DNA of 64,000 bases, taken from positions 186,646,669-186,710,668 of the forward strand of contig NC_081413.1 in assembly GCF_030272615.1 (NCBI RefSeq). The letters are read 5' to 3'. The position numbers and the translations under genes were made by a program. Origin of the DNA: Cryptomeria japonica. Its lineage: Eukaryota; Streptophyta; Pinopsida; Cupressales; Cupressaceae. Of this stretch, positions 23,128-35,054 are shown in pieces; the stretch's first letter is position 1, and every line of letters starts with the position of its first letter. Below the pieces are notes generated by a model. That model did not search any database, was not told where the DNA came from, and saw only the letters and a list, made by a program, of their open reading frames with translations.

Positions 23128-23335
23128 TGTTAGGGTTTCAAACAGATCCGAAGCAAATATGAACTAACAATTATATGCAAATTTAAATACAAAAGATAAA
23201 GAAATAAAATAGGACAAAAATAACATAGAGATTTAACGTGGTTCACCCAAAATGGGTTATGTCCACCATACACAGTCGTCCAATCTTTCTTGTTGAGTGT
23301 ACAATACTTTGCTAATCAGTCACCACATTTCAACA
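23128..23335 (-). repeat. 5' LTR of element D, internally deleted
   Basis: 208 bp with the same two ends as the 433-bp LTR, but about 225 bp including the GC-rich patch are missing (joined near 23291). The hairpin at 23238-23266 is retained. Confidence 0.9.
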
Positions 23336-23340
23336 CTGAG

Positions 23341-25007
23341 CTCCTTAGCTCTCCTTATGATTTTATCTTTGTCTCTTTCAAGAGCTGAAATCTGGACTTC
23401 TAATAACAAAATTTGACTATCTACAGATGTGGTTAAATAATTTACTCCATCAAAGTTATTTACAATGCCTGCAATTATATTTTGAACATCTTTAATGCTT
23501 TTGTCTATACATGATGTGAGTAAACTTAAATTTCAGCATATTTGGTAAATATTTGTACACTGCCTCAAAGCATTATCTAACATTTTTAGTCTATCTACTA
23601 TCTGTACCTTATCTGATTCAATCAACTAATTAAAAGTGGCCTTCTTGGCCTGAGAAATTCGGTCCAGAGCATGTCAGTTAGAGATCTGCTGCAATGATTG
23701 AAATTCCTTTGAGATATGCTCAGTCACCATCTTGAGCTTGTCGGATGGGCTTTCTCCCTTATCAATTTGGCATTTTGGGACTAACTGGTGCAAGATTGGA
23801 ATGGAATTCTCAATTATTTTATTTTCCTCAAACCCTTCCTTGATCATTTTCTGAGCTACAATCATCGTGAGTTTAGTTGAACTCATCTCTGTTATGCTCT
23901 TATGCTCAACATTTGTAGTGGTAATTGCCAACAATGTAGTCCTGGTTGTTGGTTCCCTATCAGATTCCTCTCCCTTTTTCTCAGAAACACTTATCTCAGT
24001 TTGAACTTCCTTTTCCTTTTCTCCTTCCTGATTTTTCTCTTCCGGTTTGTTTTCTCCTATATCATCTTCTTTTCACAGGTGGCTTTGCCACTTGGTGCAG
24101 CATCTGTTACTGTTGGTTCCACATTTATTGTATCCATAACCTATTCAATATGTACACTAGCCTTCTCTGCATGTATCTCCTCTTTATTCTGTACATTTTC
24201 TTTTGTCAGAGATTCTACATTCAATTCCTTGGCATCTTTCAAATTTGTGGATGGGTTATCCACTACACCTTTGCCTTTGCCATCAGCCAAGATGTCTGAA
24301 GTGTCAGATTTAGGATTAGCTTCCAGTGATGTAAAGAAATCAGGGTTGTCAATAAAGAATTTAACCCATGCCTCACTGGTTTCACTGATTATTTATTTGA
24401 CTCTACCAACCATAAGGCTAACTATCTTGTGCCTGCTTCTGAAAAATTGTTCTATTTGTAGTCTCAAAGCACCTATCCATCTCCTCCAGAGTAATTGAGC
24501 CACAATTATTTAATAATGCTTGAATATTTATGTCGGTCTTCCTCCAAAGCAGATAATCTTCTAGCATTTAGATTGTTATACAATTGTGCTGGTATTTTCT
24601 TTCCAATCTCTAATTAAGCCTTCTTATATATGTCCAAATATAATAAAAATTGCTTCTTCAATTTCTTTTTGTTCATTATCATCCAAGTGTTCATAATAGT
24701 GTGGAATGTTCTTCAACATACCATCCTTTGTTATCTCGTCTATTAACTCAGCACAAGATATATGTGGAATGATAGTTATATTACCGATTTCAATAGCTTC
24801 ATCTATGTCTTCCTTCCTCTTCTTCTTGCCGGATGATGCAGTAGTTTTTTTCACTAGCCTTTTCTTCTAAGTAGGCTTCCTTTCAATTGGCTGAATTGCC
24901 GGTATCTTAATGGTTACCTTCCTTGTCGGCTACTTCCTTGTCTTCTCAGCTTTCTCCTTTGGATCTTCTACCCTCTTTCTCTGCACCCTTTTGAAAGATA
25001 TAGGAAT
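23341..25007 (-). pseudogene. Element C long ORF, middle part
   Basis: Continues in frame from 32143 after F is removed: ETDDEI then PISFKRVQRKRVEDPKEK. A Lys/Arg-rich stretch (about 25000-24820, including KKTTASSGKKKRKED) could be a nuclear signal. Then come EIGNITIIPHISCAELID, a charged Glu/Lys/Thr-rich low-complexity part (24300-23900) and a helical, probably coiled-coil segment (23700-23341, with VDSQILLLEVQISALERDKDK). Many stops and shifts. The protein is unrecognised. Neither pol nor env motifs are seen. Confidence 0.6.
25003..25007. repeat. Target site duplication GGAAT, left, of element F
   Basis: GGAAT at 25003-25007 and 32138-32142 flank element F exactly. Confidence 0.93.
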
Positions 25008-26275
25008 TGTTAGGATAACTGGTGAACAACTGAGAGGGAGGGGTGAATCAGTTGTTAACAGATTATATCATTTAATCCACTTAATAACCTTTAACTAGAT
25101 TAAGTATTGGCAAAGCAGAAATAGATATCGGTAAACAATACAACTTGACAATTAAACAGATAATCAATGCAAAGCAACCATACCACATAACACCATGATT
25201 TGTATGTGGAAAACCCGGAAAGGGAAAAACCATGGTGGGAAGCCTACCCACAGTCAAATGATACTTCTACAGAAAGTATGTGATACAATGAGGGGCTTGC
25301 ACATGCAGGAAGGCACACTTCCTAGAGTATACTGCTCGTTACAAAAGAGTCTCATTGACTACAGAGAGGTTATAACCACCTCAAGATAAATGGACAACAA
25401 TCTAGAATAATGAACTGTCAAAGATAGCATCTACTATGCCTGATTACAGTCTCGGTTAAGCTCAATGCCGAAGGACTAAATCCTCTTTTGAATCCAATTC
25501 GATCACCAATGATCGACCAACTCCTCTGCCTGAATGATATTACAATATTCACACATTACTTTCCTTGACCATGACCTTTTCAATAACCATGATACTTTAC
25601 AAAGAGTTTCTAGCTCTTATTTATACAAACCCTAAGGCCTAAACCAATTAGGTCGGCCACCTAAAAGATATTACAATAAGATCAATACATAAATCCATAT
25701 TACAATGATATGCCATGTCAGCTTAAGACCAAAAAACAATAACCAATCCATAGATCATCCCAAAACATCCTGGTAACATGTAGAGTATACGTTAACATGA
25801 TACCGGTCCATAACCTAGATAGGTACCTGACCTTTTCTAGGTCCACCACACCAAAGCAATGTCTTCAAGTAGTTGAAGAATGATCAAAGAACATCTTCAG
25901 CATCCTAAAATCCATCTAGAAGCCACACCAACACCACTTATGCATCCTGTCAAGATTCTTCAGTAAAAGCTCTGTCGGTTAAACCTTAGACCAATGTCAA
26001 TAAAGGTTTACAAGAGTGTATGATAGAATCTGATTACCAAGTCAATACCAACTGACCAAAACATGCTCAAGGAACATGTAACACATGAAATCAAACATAC
26101 TCCATTGATCCAAACATGTCATAAGCGTCCAATAGATAGTCTCTTCTGCTGGTAACACTAGATCTTCTATCGGTAACCAAAATCTGTCTATCAGTAACCA
26201 CACATAACAGCTAGTATTGACATCAATGACAAAACATCAATGCAAGACATAATCAATTCATCCATAATGCCAACA
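25008..26275 (-). repeat. 3' LTR of element F
   Basis: TGTTAGGATAAC...ATGCCAACA on plus. The hairpin is at 25206-25233. It matches 30869-32137 over its whole length. Confidence 0.94.
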
Positions 26276-26290
26276 ATCTCCCCCTTTGGC
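26276..26290 (-). other. Polypurine tract of element F
   Basis: In element direction GCCAAAGGGGGAGAT abuts the LTR. Confidence 0.85.
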
Positions 26291-26621
26291 ATTGATGGCT
26301 ACACTAGATGTGAAAAACATCTAAGTACCAAGAAATGCCAAACAAGTCTCCCCCTGTGGAAGACAACCAACAATCTCCTGAATATCAGTAACTCTCCCGC
26401 TGTGAATGATATCTTTGTAAAGTTCTAAATTAATTTTTCACATTACTATCTCTCCCCCTTTGACATCAATGCCAGAAATATGACACAAATATCAAAGCAA
26501 GAATATAAACTTCTGAAACTCAAAAGCTGACTACTCCCTCTAAGTAGTAGCACCACTCATCAGTGTCGGAATGAATAATATCACTGATAATGCATGTCGG
26601 ATTGATGACAAACTGCATCAA
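26291..26621 (-). other. Element F 3' untranslated region
   Basis: Between the pol stop and the polypurine tract. A second CCCCCTTTGACATCAATGCC-like stretch at about 26454 resembles the polypurine region. Nothing else is seen. Confidence 0.5.
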
Positions 26622-29600
26622 TCAAGTCTCTATCGGAGGGGTAGAAACCCCTAACCTGTCTCTCAAATACTCAAATGATTCCTTAGATAGTGATTTAGTG
26701 AATATATCTGCAATATGTTCTTTAGTGTTCACATAAACCAATTTAACTTCCTTTGCTTCTACCTTGTCCTTCAAAAAGTATACTTTATTGATATATGCTT
26801 AGTCTTAGAGTGAAATACCAGATTTTTAGACATGTCAATAGCTACAGAGTTATCACAGTAGATAACTACAATTTACCTTGATATCCTTCAACATTTGCTT
26901 CATCCACAAGACTTGAGTGCAATTTATTGCTGCTGCAACATACTCAGCCTCTACAGTAGATAAAGAAATGCATGACTAGTTTTTGTTGATCCATGAAACT
27001 AGTTTCTTTCCAAGAAAGAAATCTCCACTAGAAGTGATCTTCTTGTGATCAGTATCTCCTGCCCAATCTGAGTCAGTATATGCACATAAAGTGAAATCAT
27101 CATTTTTAGAATACCGTAAGCCATATTCTGTTGTTCCTTGCAAATACTGGAATATCCTCTTTACAACACATTTATTATTTTCTTTAGGATTACTTTGATA
27201 TCTAGAAATAATACTTACTGCATTCATAATATTCAATCTAGTCTGAGTCAAATATAACAAACCACCAATCATAGACTTATACCTTGTCGGATTTACCGGT
27301 GTAGAAGTATCCTTGATAGATAATTTCTCACTTGTCACCATAGGAGTACTTACTGGTTTGGAATTATACATACCAAACTTTTTCAACAGTTCCTTTAGAT
27401 ACTTAGTTTGACAGATAAAAATGTCTTTGTCAGTTTGGGTAATCTCCAAACCTAAGAAAAAACTCATCTCACTAATCATGGACATTTCAAATGCGTTCTT
27501 CATATTATTAGAAAATTCCATGCACAATTTATCTTCTCCTCCAAAAATGATATCATCAACAAATACTTCAATAATCAGAATATCATCATCAGTGATATTA
27601 TAATATAAATTACTATCAGCACTGCCTTTAGAAAAACCAAGCTTCAAAAAATATTTATCCAACCTTGCATACCAAGCTCTAGGAGCCTGTTTCAATCCAT
27701 GTAAAGCTTTCTTCAATCTGCAAACCATATCTTTATCATCTGTTAGTGAAAATCCATCAAGTTGCTCAATGTATACTTCTTCCTCAAGTTCACCTTAAAA
27801 AAATGCACATTTAACATCCATTGGATAAACCTTATAGTTCTTATAAGCTGCATAGGCAAGAAATAGTCTAACAAATTTGATTCTAGCTACAAGTGCAAAT
27901 GTATCACCATAATCACTTCCTTCCTTTTGATAATATCCTTTACAAACCAATATAGCTTTGTTTCTTATAAATTGACCATCCTCATTCAGTTTATTCCTAA
28001 AAACCCATTTAGTTCCAATAACATTGTTATTTTTAGGTCGGGGAACTAAAGACCAAGTTTCATTCTTCTCTATCTAATCTAATTCATCTTCCATAGACTT
28101 TAACCAATGTTTATCCTTACAAGATTCAATAACAGATGCCAGTTCAATTTGAGAAATAAAACATACCTCTGCATTTGCCAGTTTTCTTCTTGTCATAACT
28201 CCCTTGTTCCTATCTCCAATGATTTGATCTTCAAAATGATTTAATCCTACATACCTTGGTGTCTTCTGAACTTCAGGTTCATTGCTCTGATCATCAGTCA
28301 CAGTTGAATTTTTTTATTGTGTTGGTGTAACTGTCTCAGTTTCCTGTACCGGTTGAGGCATTGTCGGTTCAGTTATGATCATTTCTACTGTCGGTTCCTT
28401 ATCATATGATATAGATTGATTTTTGTATTGCTCATCCACTTTCACATTAGCACTCTCCACAATTTTCCGCAATCTTTTGTTAGAACATCTATATGCTTTT
28501 CTTTGAATTGAATAACCAAGAAATATCCCTTCATCACATCTAGGATCAAAATTTCCAATTGAATCATCTCTTTTGATATAGCATTTACCTCCAAAAATTC
28601 TGAAATATTTAATAGTAGGTGTATGTCCAAACCATAATTCATAAGGGGTCTTACCGGTTTCACCTTTGATGTGAACTTTGTTGAATGTGTAGACTATTGT
28701 ACTCATTGCTTCTCTATAGTAGATGTGAAGAAATTTGGCTTCCATCATCATAGATCTTGCTGCATCCAAAATGGTTATGTTCTTTCTTTCCACTACTCCA
28801 TTCTGCCGAGGAGTCTGAGGTGCAGATAACTGTCTCCTAATACCATTTGTCTCACAATAACTGTTAAAATCATGAGAAGTGAACTCACCGCCTTGATATG
28901 ATCTTAGACATTTGATTCTCAATCTAGTTTATGTTTCAACTTTTGCTTTAAAGATCTTGAATTTCTCAAAGGCTTCAGACTTCTCCCTAAGAAAAGTCAC
29001 CCACATCATCCTAGAATAGTCATCAATAATCAACATGAAATACCTATCACCTTGAAAGCTTTTAGTCCTTGCTAGACCACATAAGTCAGTGTGAATCAAA
29101 TCAAGTACATCATTAGATTTATCATGTATGCTCTTAAAAGATGTTCTAACTTGCTTCCCCAATTGACATTCCTTACATATCGGATTATGAGGCTTCATAA
29201 TCTTAGGTATATCTCTAACTGCCTTAGTTGAACTGATCTTAACAATACAATCAAAATTAACATGACACAAGCTCTTATGCCATAACCAACTCTCATCAAT
29301 ATGAGCAATTAAACATGTCTTATTACCAGTGTTCAACTGAAAATATTACCTCCAATCTGAATACTGGTTGCAATCTCCAAACCAGTCTTGTTACTGATTT
29401 TGCATTTTCTATCCTTAAACTAAAGTTGGAAACCCTTATCAACCAATTGACCAACACTCAAAATATTATGCTTTAAACCTTCTACATAATAGACATTATT
29501 AGTATTATCCTTGCCATCCAGAGAAATAATACCTCTACCTTTGATCATACATGTTTTGTCATCTTCAAATCTGACTTGACCGCCATTGTATTCTTGCAGG

Positions 29601-29832
29601 GACAAAAAAATTCTCTTATCACTAGTCATATGATGTGAACAACCACTATCAATTACCCATTTATCCTTATCTTCAACTTTTGTTGTCAGGGATTTTTCTT
29701 CATTTATGATAGCCGGTTCCGGTTCATCTTCCTTTAAAGCATAGAACACCCATTCCTTTCCATTGTCGGATCCACTAGCAAAGTCTTCTGTCAGTTCATC
29801 TCCAGAGTCATCACTTACTCCTTCCTCATCTG
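26622..29832 (-). pseudogene. Element F protease, integrase, RT and RNase H
   Basis: Protease VIDSGCSHHMTSDKRIF near 29650 with DSG intact. Integrase zinc region LCHVNFDCIV and CKECQLGKQVR (29280-29150), core DLIHTDLCG near 29090, LRSYQGGEF near 28900 and QNGVVERKN near 28800. The second catalytic Asp is replaced by Tyr (SYQ for SDQ), so integration would fail. RT: TKWVFRNKLNEDGQFIRNKA near 28000, LKQAPRAWYARLDKYF near 27680, FVDDIIFGG near 27560. RNase H: TDSDWAGDTDHKKITSSG near 27050, followed by a TAG in place of Gln. Ends with STPPIET and TGA at 26622-26624. About five stops and two frameshifts. Confidence 0.9.
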
Positions 29833-30810
29833 CTATGTAGCATTGTTTACTTTTCTTGAATCTATATCTATTTTGGTTAGGCTTAAATGTTTTCTTAACT
29901 CTTTCCTCAAACCTTGCATTCCTTTCAGGACATCTAGATGCAAAATGACCAATCTTGTTACATGCAAAACATTTAAATGGTGCTTTTCCTTCATACTTCT
30001 TGTCGGTACTTTGGGTGCTCTTCTAGCAAATAAGGCTTCAAGTTGCTCAAATTCTTCATCTTCTTTCCTCATGTCTTCCAATTCTTTTGCATATAAGACT
30101 TTGCAATCACTTTTGTCGGTGGATGATGATGATGATGCATGAAAAGTGGGTTCAGTCTTTACAGCTCCACAAGATCCAAATTCTTCAAGCTCAAAAGCAG
30201 ATAATTTCCCAATCAGAATGTCTTTGTTAACTGAAGAGTTAGCCATTGTTCTCAACTCATTAATTGCAATTGCCTTCATCTTGTAAGTCGGTGGAAGGTA
30301 TCTCAAGACTCTGGAAACTATTTCATCTTCACTCATAAATCCTCCACAACATTGAATTCCCATAACAATATCATTTACTCTTTCCATAAACACAACAATT
30401 CTTTCATTATCTTCCATCTTCAAGTTTTCATATTTTACTCGGTAACCATCAAGTTTAGCAATTTTGATAGTAGGGTCACCTTCATTCAGAGTTTGCAATT
30501 TATCCCACATAACCTTAGACGATGATTTATCAGTCAATCCCATGATTTGTTGATCAGTAAGTGCACACAAGAGGGCTTCTCTGGCTCTGCAATCATTTTC
30601 AATATTCTTGTCTAAGTCTGCAGGAGTAGGATTTCCAGATGTCGGATCATAAGGTGTGTATCCTTTATTAGTGATCTCCCAAATATCCATTCCAAGACAT
30701 CTAAGATGAGTCTCCATTCGAATTTTCCATATCCCATAATTTGTTCCATCAAGCTTAGGGATTTCTCTTCTGAAAATAGTTGTCGATGGATTTGAAGTGT
30801 TAGCTGCCAT
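29833..30810 (-). pseudogene. Element F gag
   Basis: 325 codons open from MAANTSNPSTTIFRREIPK at 30810, just behind the PBS. The body carries LDGTNYGIWKIRMETHLRC, then MWDKLQTLNEGD and ENLKMEDNERIVVF. Near 30010 the frame shifts by one. In the neighbouring frame the CCHC knuckle CFACNKIGHFASRC (29980-29940) and a basic linker lead into the protease, so the ancestral protein was a normal gag-pol. The last 60 codons of the open frame are therefore not genuine. Gag up to the shift is the best kept gag in the window. Confidence 0.88.
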
Positions 30811-30854
30811 AGGATCTACCTCAAGCGGTTAAGCTTCTGCAAAAGAGGACTAGA

Positions 30855-30868
30855 GCTCTGATACCAAT
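30855..30868 (-). other. Primer binding site of element F (tRNA-Met)
   Basis: ATTGGTATCAGAGC in element direction, adjacent to the 5' LTR. Confidence 0.93.
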
Positions 30869-32137
30869 TGTTAGGATATCTAGTGAACAACTGAGAGGGA
30901 GGGGTGAATCAATTGTTAACAGATTATATCATTTAATCCACTTAATAACCTTTAACCAGATTAAGTATCGGCAAAGCAGAAACAGATACCAGTAAACAAT
31001 ACAACTTGACAATTAAACATATAATCAATGTAAAGCAACCATACCACATAACACCATGATTTGTATGTGGAAAACCTGGAAAGGGAAAAACCACGGTGGG
31101 AAGCCTACCCATAGTCAGATGATACTTCTGCAGAAAGTATGTGATACAATGAGGGGCCTGCATATGCAAGAAAGTACATTGCCTAGAGCATACTGCTCAT
31201 TACAAAAGAGTCTCATTGACTACAGAGAGGTTATAAACACCTCAAGATAAATGGACAACAATCCAGAATAATGAACTGTCAAAGATAGCATCTACCATGC
31301 TTGATTACAGTCCCGGTTAAGCTCAATGCCAAAGGACTAAATCCTCTTTTGAATCCAATTTGATCACCAATGATCGACCAACTCCTCTGCCTGAATGATA
31401 TTACAATATTTGCACATTACTTTCCTTGACCATGACCTTTTCATTAACCATGATACTTTACAAAGAGCTCCTACCTCTTATTTATACAAACCCTAAGGCC
31501 TAAACCAATTAGGTCGGCCACCTAAAAGATATTACAATAAGATCAATACATAAATCCATATTACAATAATATGTCATGTCGGCTTAAGACCAAAACAACA
31601 ATAACCAATCCATAGATCATCCCAAAACATCCCGGTAACACGTAGAGTACACATTAACATGATACCGGTCCATAACCTAGATAGGTACCAGACCTATTTT
31701 GGGTCCACCACACCAAAGTAATGTCTTCAAGCAGTTGAAGCATGATCAAAGAACATCTTTAGTATCCTAAAATCCATCTAGAATCCACACCAACACCACT
31801 TATGCATCCTGTCAAGATTCTTCAATAAAATCTCTATCGATTAAACCTTAGACCAATGTCAGTAAAGGTTTACAAGAGTGTATGATAGCATCCGATTACC
31901 AAGTCAATACTAACTGACCAAAACATTCTTAAGGAACATGTAACACATGAAATCAAACATACTTCATAGATCCAAACATGTCGGAAGTGTCCAACAGATA
32001 GTCTCTTCTGTCAGTAACACTAGATCTTCTACCGGTAACCAAAACCTATCTGCCAATAAACAAACATAACAACTAGTGTTGACATCAATGACAAAACATC
32101 AATGCAACACATAATCAATTCATCCATAATGCCAACA
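30869..32137 (-). repeat. 5' LTR of element F
   Basis: TGTTAGGATATC...ATGCCAACA on plus. The hairpin is at 31067-31094. Followed by TSD GGAAT. Confidence 0.94.
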
Positions 32138-32142
32138 GGAAT

Positions 32143-33464
32143 TTCATCATCAGTCTCAATATCTGAAGTAATTGGTGCAAAGAGAGCTTCAGGTTGTTTC
32201 CTCTTCTTGACTTCTTTGGCTGATGATGCATCAATTGTAGTTTGAATGTCTTTTGAGACCTTTTCAACAAATTTACTAACTTTCTTTTGCTACCTCTCTC
32301 TCTTCTTCTGATTGAATTCAGTTTTAACTTCAAGTTCTTTCTACTTTGCAGTCCCAAATGATTTTTCAAATTCATCTATCGGTGCATCAATAAGCATCCT
32401 AGCATATGCATCCAAAATGATTGTGTCTACCTCATAACCCATTTCTTCAATCCATATCTTCCAGGGTATTATAGCTTCTATAAGAGTTTCACCCTTTTTC
32501 ACCATGAAATGGATTTTAGTTGAGTATTTCTCAACTATATGCTTTGGAATTCTTTCCCTTGACTTCATGCCTTTTTGAAATGATTTGAAGTATCCCCAAA
32601 CCGGTGATAGCACCCTTAATCTTCCTGCCTACCGGTATATCAAAGGCCTATTGCCTATTGCCTAAACCTGGTATCTCATTCAAAAAGAAAAGCATTAAGA
32701 ACACTAATGGATTTCCATACCAGAAAACTCCTTTCTTTTCACCCTTAATCTTGTCTAAGTTCATAATCAACTCTTCTTTCATCCATTCACACAGATCATA
32801 TTTTTCATCCTTCTTCAACATTTGATATGCAACAAAAATTGCAAGAGCTAGAAACAGAGTTAAGTCGGTTAGCTTGTGTTACCTTGTAACCTATAACCAT
32901 ATTGACGAATTTGACATCCTTATTAGTAATGGTACTGACTCTCATTAACCGATTATCAGAGGTTGCACCTATGAGCTTGTTGATCTGATCATTTAATATC
33001 TTCTTCTCTGGTTTCCGACCTATCTGAGGTAAGTCGGTGATGGACCTGATTGTTTCCTTGGTGATCTTATGAGGTCTATACACCCAAATAAATTCACCAT
33101 GAACTTTATTCAGTACGTACTGGATTATCTCATCCTCAAACTCGAGAATATCCAAGATTTTGGTTAGCCCTAGGTCTGCAGTATGCTTGAATTTAGGCTT
33201 GATGATTATGGAGTCATTCAACAGTTCAAATATGTACATTGACTTGATCTCAGTTGTTCTCAAGTCCTCTAGGTTGCAGTGGATGTAAGCTCTGACATCC
33301 TCAACAGAAACCACGCCTTCAGGAACCCTCGAAAAAGCGTTGACTGAATCATCCAGAGTTGCAATATGTGGGCATCTCTTGAATATTGGTCTTGGACGAT
33401 CCTTAACCTCTACTACAGTGGGATTTGTAATGAAAATAGAGACATAAGAAGAACCAACCTCCAT
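32143..33464 (-). pseudogene. Element C long ORF, N-terminal part
   Basis: Starts MEVGSSYVSIFITNP at 33464. 219 codons are open, then a frame change near 32810 continues as CEWMKEELI, GVFWYGNPLVFLMLFFLNE and the 90-codon open stretch 32613-32341 (VWGYFKSFQKGMKSRE). The last part is Lys-rich (KKVSKFVEKVSKDIQTT) and ends at TDDEI, where F is inserted. The pattern of short aromatic and hydrophobic blocks suggests a folded domain, but I recognise no family. It follows the knuckle ORF by about 500 bp and lies where pol would be. The full product would be about 1000 residues over the three pieces. Confidence 0.65.
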
Positions 33465-33965
33465 TTTGAATGATTGAATTTCAAAAAATATCTGGAAATA
33501 GTCGTTGGTGATAAACCCTAGATATCTCCTTCGAATGCAGTTGAAATCATTGATGGTTGCTTCTGATTGCTCTGAATTACCTTTGAATCACTCTGTGTCG
33601 CTCTGAATTCAAGGTGAACATACTAAAGTGAATTATTCCTTTTATCCTTCGAAAAACTCTAATTCGCCATCGACATAAATGCCTTATGGTGAGACATATC
33701 AGATCTCGATTCAACATATATATGCCGAATAAACTTCTCAAAAGTCTGGAACTTCCTTCAAGATCTCTTTCCCGAGGAATATGTAGTATTTACATGAAAT
33801 TTTCCTACCCCTAAGGCATCTACCTCAGTTGTCGGACGATCTTCCTATCGGTGCAAAAACATTCTGCTCTGTCGGTTGAGTACCCGAAGCATTTTCACCT
33901 CCCGATTGATCATCTGACTTCCTGACACATCTCTTTGTATGATCATGCCGGATCTCGTTGATCTT

Positions 33966-34986
33966 TTACTTTCCTTTATTATTTGTTCCATCATTGCTAA
34001 CCAATGGATTTTTGCTTCTACAAAACTTGGCTATGTGTCCAATCTTGTTGCATGCATAGCATGTAACATTATTCATTTGAATTGCTTTGCTATATCTAGA
34101 ATAATTGCTTGACCTACACTGATTGGCCATGTGTCCAAACTTTCCACATGTATGACATTTTACATTCATTATACAATCTTATATCTTATTACCATACTTA
34201 TTACATTTGGATCATTGACCGGGGACATAGTTGTAATTTTGGTTTGCTCTACTTCTACATTGTCTAGCCATATGACCAAATTTATTACAAACAAAGCATC
34301 TACCATTGAATTTGTGAGCATTGAATTGTCTTACTGGTGTCTTCTAGTTCCGGTTGTTCTGATCATTCTCCTTACCAGATGTCTAATCTTGATTTGCAAT
34401 ACCAGAGCTCTGACCTTGTTCAAATCCAAGTCCTCTGGAGTCTTTATTTTGTCTTTGGCTCTCCAATAATTCATTAAGTTGTACTGAACTAGCCTTGAAT
34501 TTCTCGTTATACTCATTTGCAATAGTCAGATCATCTCCTAGGATTGTCATCTGTCTTTCAAGTTCTTGTTCATTGTTTTGGAATTGTACCAATTATGTTC
34601 TTAACACGTCATTTTCATGAGCTAACCTGATGCATTCTTCAGATATGTCCTTCAATGATCTAGCAAGGTCTTCTTCCTTTTTCTTTGTCTTCAATTTAGT
34701 TTTCCATCCTCATAGTTAGGGCTTGTGTTTCATTCTTCGTAACTTCATTTTCTTGACTCATCTTCTGACATAGGTTCTTTAGAGTGTCCTTTTCTTCATC
34801 ATCTTGATCTTGCAATTGTTCCCACAGTTCCTTCCTTTTGGCTTGACCACTAGATAGCTTTTCTTACAGAGTGATAATAAATTCTTTTGCAAATCTAAGT
34901 TCATCTTCTAGCTTTATGTTTTTAACTTTTTCAGCTTCAAAATCTTCAAGAGCAACTTCAAGTTCTTGTCTCAAACACATCTCCAT
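33966..34986 (-). pseudogene. Element C coiled-coil protein with four CCHC zinc knuckles
   Basis: First Met-rich start MEMCLRQELEVALEDF at 34986, shortly behind the PBS. Residues 1-200 are strongly helical with heptads (KLEDELRFAKEF, ELWEQLQDQDDEEKDTL, NNEQELERQMTILGDDL). Then come four knuckles: CFVCNKFGHMARQC (about 34310-34270), a damaged one SKCNKYGNK (about 34210; first Cys is a TGA, His is Asn), CHTCGKFGHMANQC (about 34160) and CYACNKIGHIAKFC (about 34050). Stop at 33966. Resembles a gag nucleocapsid with extra knuckles, but I see no gag core of the copia type. Broken by several stops. Confidence 0.75.
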
Positions 34987-35040
34987 GGATTCTGAATTCA
35001 GGATCTTCCTCAAGTTGTTAGGGTTCCTTCGAGGTACAAG

Positions 35041-35054
35041 GCTCTGATACCAAT
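35041..35054 (-). other. Primer binding site of element C (tRNA-Met)
   Basis: ATTGGTATCAGAGC in element direction next to the 5' LTR. It shows that C uses the same primer as the copia elements. Confidence 0.92.

Larger units (their letters stand above)
18576..23335 (-). mobile_element. Ty1/copia LTR retrotransposon D (Tnt1/Tork-like), nearly complete
   Basis: 4760 bp with TSD CTGAG, PBS 23114-23127, polypurine tract 19009-19023, and gag-pol on the minus strand. The left LTR has 433 bp and the right only 208 bp because of an internal deletion. Gag of the MSEGGSVAEHLNEFN type and the RT sequence point to the Tork/Tnt1 group (family knowledge). It is inserted in the long ORF of C. Confidence 0.93.
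25008..32137 (-). mobile_element. Ty1/copia LTR retrotransposon F, full structure
   Basis: 7130 bp: LTRs 25008-26275 and 30869-32137 (1268 and 1269 bp), TSD GGAAT, PBS 30855-30868, polypurine tract 26276-26290, gag-pol 30810-26622 on the minus strand. Among the first 135 LTR bases I count about nine differences, mostly transitions. It is inserted in the long ORF of C. Confidence 0.95.
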
